Assembly: GCF_001039355.2 (NCBI RefSeq)
Contig: NW_019774625.1
Coordinates: 757,667 to 821,666 of the forward strand
Source: Lingula anatina
Taxonomy: Eukaryota; Brachiopoda; Lingulata; Lingulida; Lingulidae
DNA: 64,000 nucleotides
Direction: 5' to 3'
Part shown: piece by piece, positions 51,027-64,000 of the stretch
Numbering within the stretch: position 1 is the stretch's first letter
How the letters are laid out: every line of letters starts with the position of its first letter
Translations under genes and position numbers: made by a program
The notes under the pieces: model-generated
Database searches by the model: none
Seen by the model: only the letters and a program-made list of their open reading frames with translations
Told to the model about the DNA's origin: nothing

Positions 51027-54000
51027 ATGGAGAAGTTTGACGGCCCGGGTAAGTGGGGTTTATGCCAAATATGTGTGACATTGCACAAGAAAATGCTCGA
51101 GAAGATAAATGGTGTATTTTGTTAGCAAAGCGTTTAGATGAAGTGCATTGCAAACCCCAGTTTTCACACTCGGGCTGTTGTTGAGGCTTCGTTTTCGCAA
51201 TGCAGGCGGAATCCAGTCGAGTACAGATACTGTAGTTGAAAGGAGATAGCAACTTTAAGATATACATTTTTGCTTTCTTAGAACATTGCCAGTTAAGTGG
51301 CAGCCTAGGCAATGCCATAGCTATTTCAACCTAATTTTCATGACTGTCTCCATTAAATATGACCATATTCAGGCCCGTAGCCAGCAATTTCAAAAGGGGG
51401 GTTCTTTTTCTGAAAAAGTGGACCTTTTTCCTTAAAAACTTTATGTACCTAGATCAAATTTTACCCAGAGTGGACCTTTTCCCAGCAAAAGGGGCGGTTC
51501 TTTCGAACCCCCCGAACCCCCCCTGGCTACGGGCCTGATATTCAATCATACAGTATATCCTGGTTCAAACCGCATCTGATCATGACTTAACTTCTTAAGT
51601 TGTAACTTGTATTGATCTACAACCATTGATCTTGTAAATCACTGCAGGTAATCACCACAATTGACACAACATTTTTTCAGATTAATGAGTAAAGGAATAA
51701 ATATATTTTTATAAATAAATATGATAAAGTTGAAGTAGAACAAACAATGGTATTATTTAGATATATTACAACCTGCTTATATATGCTCAGGAACTATATA
51801 ATTTCTTGATTCTGTAAGTGTGATTGGTATGTAGTTATGGGCAATGAGCTCTGACCTTCTTTCATTTTCCTAGCTCAGTCTCTGTAAACTTGTTTATTAA
51901 ATCAGTAGAGCTCTTACCATATTGTCACACTTGACTACCAAAATTCCCCAAAAATATGCTCAAATGCATAAAAATTCTTTAGTAAATTGATAAAATGACA
52001 TTTGCATGCACTCAGCCTATAGAGTTGATTAATATGTCGAACACGGCATTTGTGCATTCAAAATCATGAAAATTCATCAGATTTTTTTCTTTTTTTTTTT
52101 TTTGTATTAGAGTTTACTGACTATTACACCTTGCAATTTTAATCGGACATTATGTACAGAGCTGATGTCATTAATGTGGATGTACTTACTTGTTCCAGTA
52201 TAGGCAACAGTACATGAAATATATGTTGACCACAGAATGTTTCATGCTTTAACCAGGCTGCAATCCACCTGAATATTGTCCTGAAACATTGTAGAATGAA
52301 ATATAAGAAGTACCTTTTTTTTCTTTTTCTTTTTTAATAAAGTCAAAATAGTGGTTAAAGTGTTATTATCCAGAAATATAATATCATAGAAAATATTTCA
52401 ACATTGTAGCTAGGAAGTATCACATTTCATTTTTGAACGCTTCATTATATTTAAAATTTAATTTTGTATGAATAAGTTATGATTAAGTATTCCCAGATGT
52501 GTCATAACAGCAATGCAATGATAATTAGAACCCAGCTTCTAGGCATTAACATTAATTTCTCACTATACAAATCCATTATTAAGACAGAAATTTCTGTCTC
52601 AGAGTTGAGATATTTTAAGAGTACACCTTCGTGTGTCATTTTGACACATCAAACTTTAAGGATTATTAATGTAGAAACAATTTACTTTTTTCACTAGTTT
52701 TGATGAAATGGTATTACCCTGAATTTCTGCTAGTCTCTCAACAAAAAATGCAAAGCAAAGTAAAACAGTATACTTAACTTCTTTGTTTATATATGTTATT
52801 TTGTAGTGAACAATCTATAACTTTTGAAGGTAATGTTATTTCATCTTTAATCAAACATGTACGAATTTATTGTTGTTGTTTGGAAACTAGCTCAGTTCTT
52901 TTATAGCTGTCTTCTAGCAAATTCTAATATGTCTTAGAAAGGATTTAACTGCCTGGAGCATATGTTTTATCATTTTTATTCACAAAATATTAGGAAGACC
53001 AAGGTTTTTACCACCAGAAGCATATGTTTAATCATTCTTGTTCACACAATATTAGGAAGACCATTTGCTTTCATTTAAATTATTGAGAAAACACATTTGC
53101 TTCTGATGTCAAAAGGCTGAAAAAGTAGCACTCTTTTTTATTTAAAACTAATTGCTTTGTATTAAATGCATTTTTTTATCAAGAATTTTGTAAATGTACT
53201 AAAGGAATGTGATAAGCACATATTTCTGAATAGTTATCTAATAGACCTTGGCACGTGAGAGGGTGTGGATTGTTTAATGTTGATTTATCATTTATCTAAG
53301 ACCAACTTAAGAAGGGATAGTTTGTCTTTAAGAGTTGAATAGTTTTTTTAAGAAGAGACACATATAGTAATACAGTCCTTAATTTTTAGATCAAAGTTCA
53401 AAATTAAGAGCAAAATTGAGGATATTTTGTTTTTTGAAGAACTGAACTCCGAATTTAGACTGATAGAAAGGTAGGTTTGTAGGTCATGAGAAAGGATAAG
53501 GTTTGGACCCTTAACACAGTAGACATGCATCTTTTTGGAAGGCTGATTAATTTAGTTTATTCACCTGTCACTTTGGCCAGGTTTCTCAAAGGTAATGGCT
53601 CCTTTTTAATTCAGACGTGCAAAGGCTTTGTGAATTTATTGAACATACAGGTTTAAAGCGCAAGGCTCTCTGGCAATTTTCCAGCGTTTTGAAAGAAATG
53701 TAAAATTGCATTGAGCACCTAAGAAAGGGCTATGTTTAATAATTTCTCATTGCTGCCCAATTATTTGTGTTTGTATATTTAATGTGAGATACAGGTACTG
53801 ACTGTATTATCTCTCTATATATTATGTAATAAGTATACTGCATTTTATCCTGTTCTGTTCTGTCTAGTAATGGTTAAATTAGTACCATAGTAGGAAGGTG
53901 AACTTATTGTACAAGCAGGTCTGCTGGAGTATTGATGTCCAGTACCAGACAGATTCTCAAGGGATTACGGTAAATTTTCTCAACAGGCAGATTTTCTCTG

Positions 54001-54984
54001 AACTTGATAGATGAATTTTATTTCTCAGTACTATATTTTGTTGAATGTACCTAAAATGATGAATCTTGCATTTTGTAAAGTGACTGTCAAAGTGTAGGTT
54101 TTTTTGTGAGTCAGTTAAAGTTATGAATTTAGGCAAATTAAAATATAGGAATGAGAGAGATGTTTGAAAGTTGAGTAAAGTTATTCCCATAGTTTAGAAT
54201 TTGGGATGCGTCATTTGGAGAACCTTTTGTTATACACTATACCTTTTAACAGAAATTAAGAAATAATTGATATTGCAACCATTTTTTGTAAGCTTCATGG
54301 TGAAATATCCGCAAAGACATTACTGTCAACTGGATTTTAGAATTATAGATATTGGTGGTGCATTTTATTGGAAAATGTAGGGAACTGTTTATTTAATTAT
54401 TGTTGTTATTATTTGTAGAGTGGTGGTAGAGTAAGCATATATACATTTAAACAACAGAAAAACTGAAGACAGTTCAATTAAAAATTGTGTTAGCTATATA
54501 TTTGCCAAGACATCATATATTTACTCAGCACCAATACAGATAAGTCCAAACAGTCTGTTAGGTCAAACAGCTGCAGGGTTAAAATGATGAGAATCAATGT
54601 TAGAGAGAATGCTCACATGATGTGATAAATCAAACACACTCAGAACTACTTTTAATGAATTTGAAATTGAAAAACAAGTTTATCTGCTGGGTTATGTTGG
54701 TGTTAATACAGCTGGGCACCCATACTGATTACAGCAGTGTTTGTAACTAAAATACTGCTAGTAGATAGGTAGATGTTTTATTTATTCTGAATTGTGAGCA
54801 GAAGCACAAGAATTTAGAAACGCCATTTTCTTTTTCAAATATCTGCAGTTAAGTCTAGCAGTGTTGAGCAGTGAAATACATACATGTTGCATTAGACTAA
54901 GTGTTTGCCATCAGACCCATGGACAGGGGGAGAGGTGGTCAAGAAGCCCCCCCCCCNNNNNNNNNNNNNNNNNNNNNAAAAAAG

Positions 54985-55018
<34 letters not shown>

Positions 55019-58000
55019 CCAGAACAGGGTTGTGCCAAATCACATTTAATCTTGGTTTTATGTTGGGTCAACTAAGTAAGTAAAAAGGGGCCTTTATTTA
55101 ATATTGCTGGTTTTAAGTTTGGGAATACATGGAGTATTTGAAAGAAAATTTGGATATGAAAATAAGATTCCTTTCAAAACAACTGTCATGTTTTAGTTGC
55201 CCCCACATGTACATGCATGCATATAAAAGCATACATATACATGTATGTATGTTCATTTGGAAAGGTATGCTTATACATGTACCCAAAACAAATGACAACA
55301 CATACCAAGTTTGTTTTTTAACAGCAAATATTTGTCAAGGACAGTCCTGTGTCAGTTCTTTGTTTGTTTGGCAAAGTATTTTGATAATTAGAAGAACAAA
55401 TAGAAATGATCTTTGCCTAGTGTTCTGCAATCTATTATCACAGATAATAAAAGTTATGAGGAGGAAACTGTCTGTGTTAGTAACAAGAAACAAAAACATA
55501 CCCCATCTTCACTATGATTATCCTATCAGCGAGTCTGTTGAGTACATATTGAAGTCTGGCTGGATGGTGCCAAGAATGAGTGATTTTTCCCCACTGGCAG
55601 TTGAAACAGTCTTGATATCTGTATAATAATATAGATGTGGTAGTTTTAAGCACGCGTCATGTTTAAATAATGATACACATTTCCAGTATCATTTGATGAT
55701 AAGGGTTACACACTGCTGGATGATAATTCACTTTCAACGAGAGGAGTAAATATATACTCTGGAAAAAATTTTGACTTCGTTATGAATGTGATTCTCAAAA
55801 GGTGACATAATTTTGTTAAAAAAAAACATTTACATTATATTTCTTACCAATCAACATTAAATTTTTAATTTGGTATTTTGCAAAAAAATCTTTGCTGAAA
55901 GAAATTCTACCACTGAGGTTAGTAGGGAGAGGTCATGGAGTGTGGCAGTGATTGGATCTGGTATTTTATCTGTTTCTTATATTGAATGATTCCCATTTGT
56001 CAGTATGGTTTTGAGGTGATACAGGCTTTACTGATGGAACCCATTGTTGATGCCAAGAAAGAGAGTTGGAAAATGGTCAGGTTTGTTCTTGGTAAGCAGT
56101 TCTCTTTAGGTGTTAAATGGTATAATGGTATCTGTTTACTGTCTGATGGTATGGTTGAAATGTTGGTCTGCTTGAATGCCATATTGCTGCTGTCTATGCC
56201 TACCTCAAATACACTAAACAGTTGTGCTCTGTTCTGTTTCAGTGTATAATGGGTGATTTTGAAAAAGTCATATGAATGCCATTGCTTGTGTCATTGGTGA
56301 TTGTTTTATTATCTGTTCCATTGGTCTTCAATTTAAGCTCCCTATATATCTGTATCTGTTGCATTGCCCATATTGCCATTCAAGATTTTTCTAAAGCTCC
56401 GAGCTTTCAAATGGAAGCACATTGAAAAAAAAAAAAAAAAAAAAGAATCATTTATTAGGAGAATTTATCTTTCTGCTATTGAGGGGGATTTATAAAAAAA
56501 AGTTCTATTTCATAAGCCTCTGGGATTCATGGTACCAGCTGCTACAGTGTAGTCTCTGAGGGCAGAATTCAATTGTAAATAATATATTGAAGTTGCTTTG
56601 ATAATTAGTTGCACATAGACGGCTTGAATGAATTTTTTTTCTAAATTCAAAGGTGATAGAATGCAAATGTCAATGGACATTGAGAGTTCATTATATTGGC
56701 ATTGTGATCTTTTGCCCTGCAGTTATAGATAATTATGAGACATTCATTGATTTTAGGTACTAATGATCAAAAATTAAAGAACTGCAGGTCTAATGATCAC
56801 TAATTGGCTTGACCCAATGGATTATACAACATACTGACATACTAAAAAATGGTAGAAGACCTTTTGCTACGTGGTTATCCAGGAAGTCCAATTGGGGGAA
56901 ATAGAGGAGAGGATATGCTTACAGGAATTACAATAGATCTACATATAGGTTGGACTTGTTAAGACAGATTTAAAAAACAAACCATACTGGGAATCTGACA
57001 TTGTATTTTAAGGACTACTTTTTAATCATTGCCAGTAACCCAGATTGGAACATGTTAATTCAATGATACTGGTACCTGCTTTTTTCCCCATTATGTGACA
57101 TGTATATTTAATCTTAGATATGGATTGCAGGTACAGTTATTAATAATGTTTTACCAGTTATAGATTATATCAAAGAAATGATATCAATGATACAGAATTA
57201 GTAATAATATTCTGAAGATATTGTGCCACAACTCATGATCAACATGGAGGTATTGCTCCTTATAATGATGTATAATTATGATGAATTAGTATAAATTTGT
57301 ATTGGGCCACATTGAATAATTTTGTAATAAAATGTGTATGAGTGTATTTAAATGCATTCAAATTTAGTCATATAGTTTACATAATTGATTGATAAATATT
57401 TTTAAAAGAAATTTTATCTAACCAGTATATATATGATTTGGTAAAAATAAGTCTGCCTGCTAACTTGAGCTCAAATTATTGAAAGGGAACAATGGAGACC
57501 TTATGAATTTCTGATTTTGCACTTTCTTTTTGGAAGTTATGATGTCCATTGTATAGTGGCCTGTTTAGAAAACAAACTAACATATCAGATTCTTTACCTT
57601 AATCCTACTTTAAAGAAGAACAAGTGTGGTAATCAAACAAGAACAACCTCTTAATATGTTATCAACCATTGAAATCCCCCCTCCCCTGTGGAAAGCTTCA
57701 CAGGTAAGATAAATATTTGATATGTCTCACTAAAACCAAGATTAAGATTAGACGACAGGCATCAAAATTGAATTTACGTACAACTTGTAACAGAGTTTAT
57801 TCCTTCCACCCTGGCATACTAGTCACAGGCTTGGGGAAGGCTTTATTGACTGGTAAGCCTTACCAGCAACAGTCTAAAACAGTATGGATTTTTCAGGGAA
57901 TCTTTCAGATATGTCTGCTCTTGGTAAGTCTCCATGTTATGCCCAGTACTGCTCTGTATGTGTATTTGTTTCCTTTTGTATATATTCTGATGTCATGCAT

Positions 58001-60849
58001 CATGATGCATTACAATGTGTAGAATTGTATGGCCAATTTAATGTCAGTGGATGTGGTATTGTTACCTGTTGTATCCTGATGTCATGTATTACAATGTGAA
58101 GATGTCTGTCTGATTTAATATATGCATGTTTACATACATATTGTTGCAACTTCTATGATTATCTTGAAAGTCAAATGTTCAGAGCAAAGGGCCACAGGCA
58201 TATAATGCCTTACCTTATAGTGACTTGAAATTGTCTCATAGCATATATTATGTACAAATACCTAACTTTATGGTGACTTAAATGTCTCATAGCATAAATA
58301 AATGAGAAGTGATGGACCATTGTAATACATGTTATCTACCCAAGACACCATTCTTTCCCAATGTATTCATCTAATCTTGGGCAATGAAAGCACCACACAG
58401 AAGCTGCTACTGAGGATTTACTTATTGATAACACATGGTTAGATTATACTGGCTATTTTTCCTTTTGCTGAACAGACTTCATATTATGATGATAATGCTG
58501 TTAAGATATTCTGTCACTACATTCCCTACTTCATTGTTGGTTAAGGCAAGGTCTTAATAAGGGCTCTGGTCTACCACAAGACACAGTCTAGGTTTCCACA
58601 CGGGTTAGCTGTAACAAGGCATATGCCAGCTTGACACAATTAAGGTACAGCTATTCTAGTTTACCACTTGGCATATTTCGTTTTTAAAGATCATTTAAAG
58701 ATCAGCTGCAATACACAATTACTAGTAGGTTTATTAAAGCTATAGGCTAAGTTGACACAAGGCAAAGGTTGGTTGCTATAGCCAAAACATTAGTTTCATT
58801 ATTGTGCCTTGGTTCAGTTTATCCCATATGATTGACCAAAAAGGTCTGGGGAAAGATAATCTTCATTGCAAAAAACTTCAGCTAGGTGAATATGGAGTAA
58901 AAATAGATATATAAAAAACAAGGAAAATGAAATTGATACTGAAGTAAATAGATATTAGTTTTTTCAACTTAGGTACATGCTAAGTTTGCCAAAATGCTAG
59001 TTTGTCACAGGGAACATGCTAGGTTGCCATATGAAAAAAAAGCTAGGTTGGGATATTACATAGGTCTCAAGTAATTAAACAGTTGTCAGAAGGTAGTGAC
59101 AAGATTGAAAAAAAAATTGTGAATACTGGATTGCCTGCTTGTCTGTCATATGGTAAGTCTTTTTGGTGCACAGCATATACTCATATGCTGTCGGAGGAGT
59201 CTTGTCATTTAGCTAGGTGCATTCAGCAAGAGTCCCTGCAGAATGGGATTGATCTACCTAGTATGATAGTTTCAATGTTAACACACCTCAAAGGGATAAT
59301 AACTCTTCATTTCGGCCAAAAAAATGAATTTTCCTGGAGTAAACAACAATTTTCCCATACTTACCAATGGTTAATGAATCCCTTTTTACATTCAAAGTTA
59401 GTCCCTGGTTTTTTTTCTAAAAAGTTTGGTTTTTTGTTATAATCTCTTAAGAGATTTTAACAGAGTATAACCATCAGTGGAGGTCACGTGGTCTGAAGAC
59501 AAGATCAGATATCAGAATAATAGCTATAACTGCCGTTTTTGTGATAAAACAGAATATATTATATTTCTATGAGTTATTCACGATGTTTTTATTGTGAAAT
59601 ATAGATCTCATGCGAAGAGTTATTATCCATTTAAGTTGGGACAAGGTATAGGCTAAGGTGGGGCAAGGTATAGAATAGATTGGCATAGCTAAGGAACAGG
59701 TTGTTTGTAAGCACAGTAGGGATGGCCACTGTGTACAATTTAATGTGGTTACAATGTGGAGACTGGCTGAGTTGCAATGTCAGGTTATGACAAATGGTTT
59801 GTTCCTATTGATTGATTTTAATTTTTGATATTTCTATTGAAGCGCACTCAAGAATTCCATTGACTTTACAAGATATGGAATATCATCTTCTCTAAGGGTC
59901 CTCAGGGTTATCAGTTGGAGAATATGTGCATAGGAAAAGAGTTGGGAGACATGGTCACACCACTCAGATAAAGTTGTTCTGTTGTTAAGTGGTTTATTTT
60001 GGGTGATCAGTGTGGAAACAGTGAGATGTTCAAATTAATAGTCTCACTGAGTGATGTACAAATTTATATATCTGCTTTCAATATGGGGTTTGAAGCAAGT
60101 TTTTATGACCTTGATCTGTTGTTTTAATTACACTTTTCCTCAATCCAAGTAAAGGCCATGTGATGCACTGAGGATGCTGTTACTTTGTACACCACCATCT
60201 CTCCAGAGACCACTGATCATGTGCATGGCACCTAGTTTAGTGATCAGTGTGGAACTGTGTGGGTTTGTCCTTTAGCTGAACTGTCTGTATAGTTTATGTA
60301 TCTGAAAATATGAATGTTTTTAGATAAGAAAACATAAACAGAACATGCTAGCATAAATTATATTAATTATCCATGGCTTTTCTTTTTCTTTCAACAAAGA
60401 GCAAGATACCAGGAATTTGACTCACTTGTGTTTCTTAGAAGAAATGTACTCATCACCAACATTTCCTTGATGCTTTTGGTTATAACCAATTAACTTTGTT
60501 GTTTCTCTTAGTTATGAACTACTATCATCTTTGGGCATCACATAATTAAATGATGTTGTCTAACTTAAAATTGTGTAAATGGGATTTTCTCTGAATTGAA
60601 AAGTGTTTTAATGATAATATTTCTCATGCAAATATTTTGTGTGCTCCATGTATTTCATTCATCAATGAAATTTATTTAAAATGTTTTATCTTGTAGACGG
60701 CATGCTGGATCATGAGAATGAGGAACTCAGAGAGCGGGTGTCTGCCCTGGAGAAAAAGGTCCACCAGAATGAAGACGAAATGCTCTGTCTGAAAAGTGCC
60801 CTGGCAGACGCACTGCGCAGGATAGCTTCCTTGGAATCTGGCAGAACAG
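51027..60849 (+). CDS. EML: EML (EMAP-like) microtubule-associated protein, 5' end
   Basis: First coding exons of an echinoderm microtubule-associated protein-like gene; the rest lies to the right of the window. Exon 1 is 51027-51048 (MEKFDGP plus one base, strong GTAAGT donor). The next exon, 60697-60849, joins in phase 1 and encodes a heptad-rich segment (LRERVSALEKKVHQNEDEM, then LKSALADALRRIASLE). This matches the N-terminal trimerisation coiled coil of EML1-4, where a V.ALE..V...EDE...LK.ALAD.LRR pattern is conserved. EML proteins bind microtubules and tubulin through this coiled coil plus C-terminal HELP and WD40 repeats, which are not in the window. An alternative first exon lies at 57884. 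It starts head-to-head with the bHLH gene across about 270 bp. Confidence 0.85.
51365..51543. mobile_element. Inverted-repeat MITE beginning AGGCCCGTAGCCAG
   Basis: Element 51371-51537 ends in CTGGCTACGGGCCTG, the inverse of CAGGCCCGTAGCCAG at its start. ATATTC flanks both sides and may be the target duplication. Just inside are GGGGGGTTC and GAACCCCCC, also inverted, and an internal GTGGACCTTTTTCC repeat. It is non-coding. Similar ends are common in marine invertebrate genomes (recollection). Confidence 0.8.
54951..55016. other. Assembly gap of 21 N within a poly-C run
   Basis: Undetermined bases at 54957-54977, with C homopolymer on both sides. The length of the C tract is therefore not reliable. 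Confidence 0.95.
57884..57923 (+). CDS. EML: Alternative first coding exon of EML
   Basis: ATG 57884 opens MDFSGNLSDMSAL plus one base, then a GTAAGT donor at 57924. It ends in phase 1, the same as the exon at 51027-51048, so both can join the coiled-coil exon at 60697. The peptide resembles the start of vertebrate EML4 (MDGFAGSLDDS, from memory) more than the upstream exon does. This suggests two promoters giving different N-termini. No transcript evidence is available here. Confidence 0.65.
58795..58954. repeat. Dispersed direct repeat, copy 1
   Basis: It matches 61659-61822 over its whole length (shared TTCATTATTGTGCCTT, GTTTATCCCAT, GGGAAAGATAATCTTC and AAACTTCAGCTAGGTGAATA blocks), with small indels. 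No terminal repeats were found. Confidence 0.75.
59288..59634. mobile_element. TTAA-flanked MITE, copy in EML intron
   Basis: Element 59292-59630, nearly identical to the copy at 44298. The right flank is TTAA (59631-59634); the left flank reads TCAA, consistent with one mutation in the duplication. Non-coding. Confidence 0.85.
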
Positions 60850-60916
60850 GTATGAAATCAAATGTTTTTTGACCGTTAACAAAACTTAGCTTTTCTTTGG
60901 CCTAACCTGTCAGCCA

Positions 60917-61065
60917 GGGCCCCGTAACTCAAAAGCATCACATATTGTGAATAGTGATATCACATAGAGGCTACAGTGTATTATATGGGGCGAGTATGGG
61001 TGAATTATGGAATCGAGACGCTTGCACTCAGTCACAATGCACGATGCTTTCGAGTTACGGGACCC
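60917..61065. mobile_element. 149-bp inverted-repeat MITE beginning GGGCCCCGTAACTC
   Basis: The start GGGCCCCGTAACTCAAAAGC is the inverse, with two mismatches, of the end (reversed: GGGTCCCGTAACTCGAAAGC). The match continues through CATC. Non-coding, in the EML intron just after the coiled-coil exon. Confidence 0.8.
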
Positions 61066-64000
61066 AGGTCTCTAAGCAAGAAAAGCTGGTCTAGCAATTT
61101 GCAGACCACTGGATACAAGAGTATTGTTTTGGCCATGTACTTCTTATATTAGGCTTAATGAAATAAGTGAATTTTCTTAGAAATGATTTTTTACCAAATT
61201 GACTGTTTTGTATTTTTATTCCTTGTTTTATGGCTCCAGTTTGAGAAAAGTTTAAGTGAAAAGAGGGCTCTCATAAGAAGATGGAGATTGTGAAATTTAT
61301 CTGTGGATGCCAAAAACTCAAATAAGCACACTTATCCTTTAAACTTTTGATCCCCTGCAATCTCTTCAGAAGTAATGAGGTTTGGATGTAGTACACAGTG
61401 GCTGTAAGTACGCTGACTTACCAATATTATGACTGATCAGCATGTACCCCCCACCAATTGAGCTTACATCAAATGAAAGTATCCACTGAAATGAAAAATC
61501 TTTATCTGCTGGATTATTGAGTAATTAGTTTTGCACACTGAATCAAGTAGGGCCAAATATACGTAATTTCTTGATAATGTCTATTCTGGCATTTATCCCA
61601 TAGGTTATAAATGTAATAATGTGTTTGATAAGCCAACACAATCTCTGCCAGCAGTGGCTTCATTATTGTGCCTTAGTTCAGTTTATCCCATGTGATTGAT
61701 CAAGATAAATTTGTCTGGGAAAGATAATCTTCCTTGCAAAAAACTTCAGCTAGGTGAATATAAAGTAAAAATAGATATAAGAAAGCAAGTAAAATGAAAT
61801 TGATATAGAAGTAAATGGATATGATTGTGTATTAAAATTTTTCTGTAAATAAAAAAATGTTGTTTTATTTTTCATAACTAAAAAATTGAGCACACTTTTT
61901 TGATATCATCTATTTTGAAATTTATTTAAAGAAATGTAACATTTATGTGTTTAGCACTGATGTCTAACTTATGTACGAAAGAAACTAACTGACATTGTTG
62001 TCACCAGATGTCTCTGCTAGTACTTGTGCCTCATAATCTCCAAACTAGTGAATGAGTGAGTGTGCTTTCACTTGGCCCACAATACTGTTCACTCACAGAT
62101 AGGAGGGGCAGTTGGTAGGTATTAGGTATTAGTGCTCAGTGGGAACAATTACAGATGATTTTTGTACACTTTTATGTTTATGTTTTAGTTCCCAGCTATT
62201 AATGCGAGGTTCTATATTTGCTTTGATAACTTGAATTTATTTTTTATGTTTTTGTCACTAAGAAGGAATGCACTTGATGTGTCATCTGGCTGGGGAAGTA
62301 TGATATATTGGTATTATGTGGGTCAGTGGGTTGAAGTTTTAACTCTTGAAATTGTTTTCTGTGCTGAGGCTTACTAGAATATATGCTCTGTCTGACTTCT
62401 GGTAAAGTTCTTTATCTTTGAAGATGGGGTGGAATCATTTAAGATAATAGTGGATAGATATGAGGATTATTTTGTCCAGGTGTGCACCACATCCAAATAG
62501 ATATTGAAAAAAATATTATGAACAACTAAAGCTTTTTGAGGAGGGCACCTAGCAGAAGGCACAAGAACTGATGGAGAAACTAGTGCAGTGTTGACAGTGT
62601 TGGAATACCTGTATATACATTGGTTTCTCCCCAAAAAGAAAAATAACTTTTGGTTGTTCAAAATAACTATTTTATCATAAAATTCTATCAACCAAATGAA
62701 AATCTTTGTTAAGTCACCAAAGAGGTTACAAACTGGCAGTGCTATAATTTTATTCAACGAATGGCTTATCAGAAGTAATGCATTTTTATTTATCACTTTA
62801 GGTAATGAAAATTATTTCTGTAATATTATATAGCTTGGTAGAATACAATCATAAGATAAACGTGTCTTATTTTAATTAGCATATAGAACTGTAACTTCTT
62901 ACATCTTCAATAAAAATATGTATGTACAGGAAAAAAGGAAAATAATGAAGGGAAACATCTATGTTTAGTCATGTATAAACAATAGCAAAGTTGTCTCTTT
63001 ATCAGGAGGTTTTTCATGGGAGATAATTACTGTGACACCCAGGGCTATAAATACCTCATGCCTGTAGTATAAAGCAGATACATCTTGATAAATATAAATG
63101 TGTAGGCTGATCTTTTAGGTCAGCTATCCCAGGCAGCAATGAGATAATACCTATATACTGGTGACACACAGTATGCTGCTGTGGAATGTGGTCAGCATAT
63201 ATAGACAAAATGATTTCATCTCCATAATAGCTGCTATCATAGGCAGAAATGGGCGTGTCTGTTCACTTGATTATGATTATTGTTCACTTCTGTCTATATG
63301 AATTCACGGGGCATCATGCTGGGCATGAAAATGAAAACAACTTTTAAGTTTTATCTAGTGTACAAAAAGTTGACTTAAATTAAAAAAAGGATGTTATATA
63401 GCTAAAACTGAATTTTTTGTCAGTGTTATCCTACAGGAGCCATTATCTCCATAAATACTACATTGAGCACTTATTAAAATAAGTTTAGCTCCATTTTGAT
63501 GAAAGCTGCATCTGCAATATCCTGATTGCAGATGAGATATTGCCACATCATTTTATCTGTCACCTGATAGGAAGTATGTGGACGCTTTCACATTGCACTT
63601 TTGCCTAAACAGGCACACTGAATGTATAGAAGAGAGATTGAGAGACATTGACCCAACTGTAATAACACATAAACTGTCAAGACATTTATTGCTTATATTC
63701 CATATGAATACTCTTCTGCTTAATTTCCTGCAGCTATTGTCATTCCGTCTCTCTAATAAATTGCTGTATCAGTTATTTAATTATCATGTCCTGGATATTA
63801 TACATGATACAAGCATTTGATAGATGTAACCTAGAAGACGGTTGTTTTAGCCAACATAAAACGCACCTACTCAACTCTATCAGTTTTGGTCAACTCGCTG
63901 ACAGTTTATTTAAAAAACTAAGTAAAATATACAGTATATCTGCCCATTAACCAAAACATTTTTATCTACCCTCCATTAAAAAAAAAGTAAGTAACATACA
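61066..64000. other. EML intron continuing to the window edge
   Basis: 2.9 kb without a further EML exon. It contains the second dispersed repeat copy (61659-61822). Open frames of up to 109 codons are unrecognisable. Confidence 0.6.
61659..61822. repeat. Dispersed direct repeat, copy 2
   Basis: Partner of 58795-58954, about 2.7 kb downstream in the same orientation. Confidence 0.75.

Larger units (their letters stand above)
51049..57883. other. First intron of EML, proximal part
   Basis: About 6.8 kb with one inverted-repeat element at 51371, a gap in a poly-C run at 54957, a small duplicated block (52955-53075, about 62-bp period, sharing GCATATGTTT and ATATTAGGAAGACCA) and a poly-A run at 56425-56444. 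No further exon is supported. Confidence 0.6.
57924..60696. other. EML intron between alternative first exon and coiled-coil exon
   Basis: It holds one copy of a 160-bp dispersed repeat (58795-58954) and the TTAA MITE at 59292-59630. Otherwise it is unique AT-rich DNA. Confidence 0.6.

Noticed and set aside
55129-55626. 165-codon plus-strand open frame in the EML intron
   Set aside because: Low-complexity His/Met/Tyr stretches from CATA/TGTA repeats, and no family resemblance.
59083-59154. Possible extra EML exon ending CATATG|gtaagt
   Set aside because: A donor and an AG upstream exist, but the peptide has no EML similarity and the start or phase cannot be fixed.
1-64000. CRISPR arrays, operons or phage-like systems
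   Set aside because: The window is plainly eukaryotic with spliced genes. Repeats are microsatellites and MITEs with no regular spacers.

Overview
This is animal nuclear DNA. It is AT-rich, its genes are split into many exons by GT-AG introns, and it carries microsatellites and many short inverted-repeat transposons. The gene content (a multi-copy neuropeptide precursor, a GPR158-type receptor, an EML/EMAP gene and a bHLH gene) points to a bilaterian invertebrate. A cysteine-spacing resemblance in the neuropeptide precursor to a molluscan peptide hints at a spiralian; that is inference, not proof.

Layout. 272-4931 (+): the 3' eight exons of a PLP-dependent cysteine synthase-like enzyme, with a poly(A) signal at 5154. 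5965-8541: two 1,288-bp near-identical copies either side of a single N, most likely an assembly artefact. 9300-18840 (+): a possible non-coding first exon near 9.3-9.47 kb, then the coding exon (17767-18362) of a secreted precursor that makes several short peptides ending in Ile-Trp and ends in a seven-cysteine domain. 18.8-22.9 kb: intergenic, with a 200-bp tandem repeat and a tRNA-SINE-like relic. 22922-37386 (+): a complete 11-exon, 682-residue GPR158/GPR179-like class C receptor. 38.5-41.7 kb: intergenic, or long 3'UTR. 41726-50316 (-): a complete 14-coding-exon, 719-residue protein with a bHLH domain and a CDK-site-like Ser/Thr-Pro-rich region. 50758-51026: a short divergent promoter with CRE-like sites. 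51027 to the right edge (+): the 5' end of an EML gene, with two alternative first exons (51027 and 57884) joining one trimerisation coiled-coil exon (60697-60849).

The genes do not form a pathway or operon. Their order is ordinary animal gene order, with one head-to-head pair (bHLH gene and EML). Exon phases were followed by hand through every junction of the receptor and the bHLH gene. Both close into a single frame, which is the main support for these models.

Mobile elements. At least three groups of short non-autonomous DNA elements are visible: a TAA-duplicating group whose ends resemble GNCYGCATTC, a TTAA-duplicating group starting AGGGATAATAAC or AGACAGTCTCAG, and single elements at 36209, 51371 and 60917. 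Most lie in introns. Single-N gaps at 7253, 27166 and 32379 and a 21-N gap in a poly-C run at 54957 mark weak points of the assembly.
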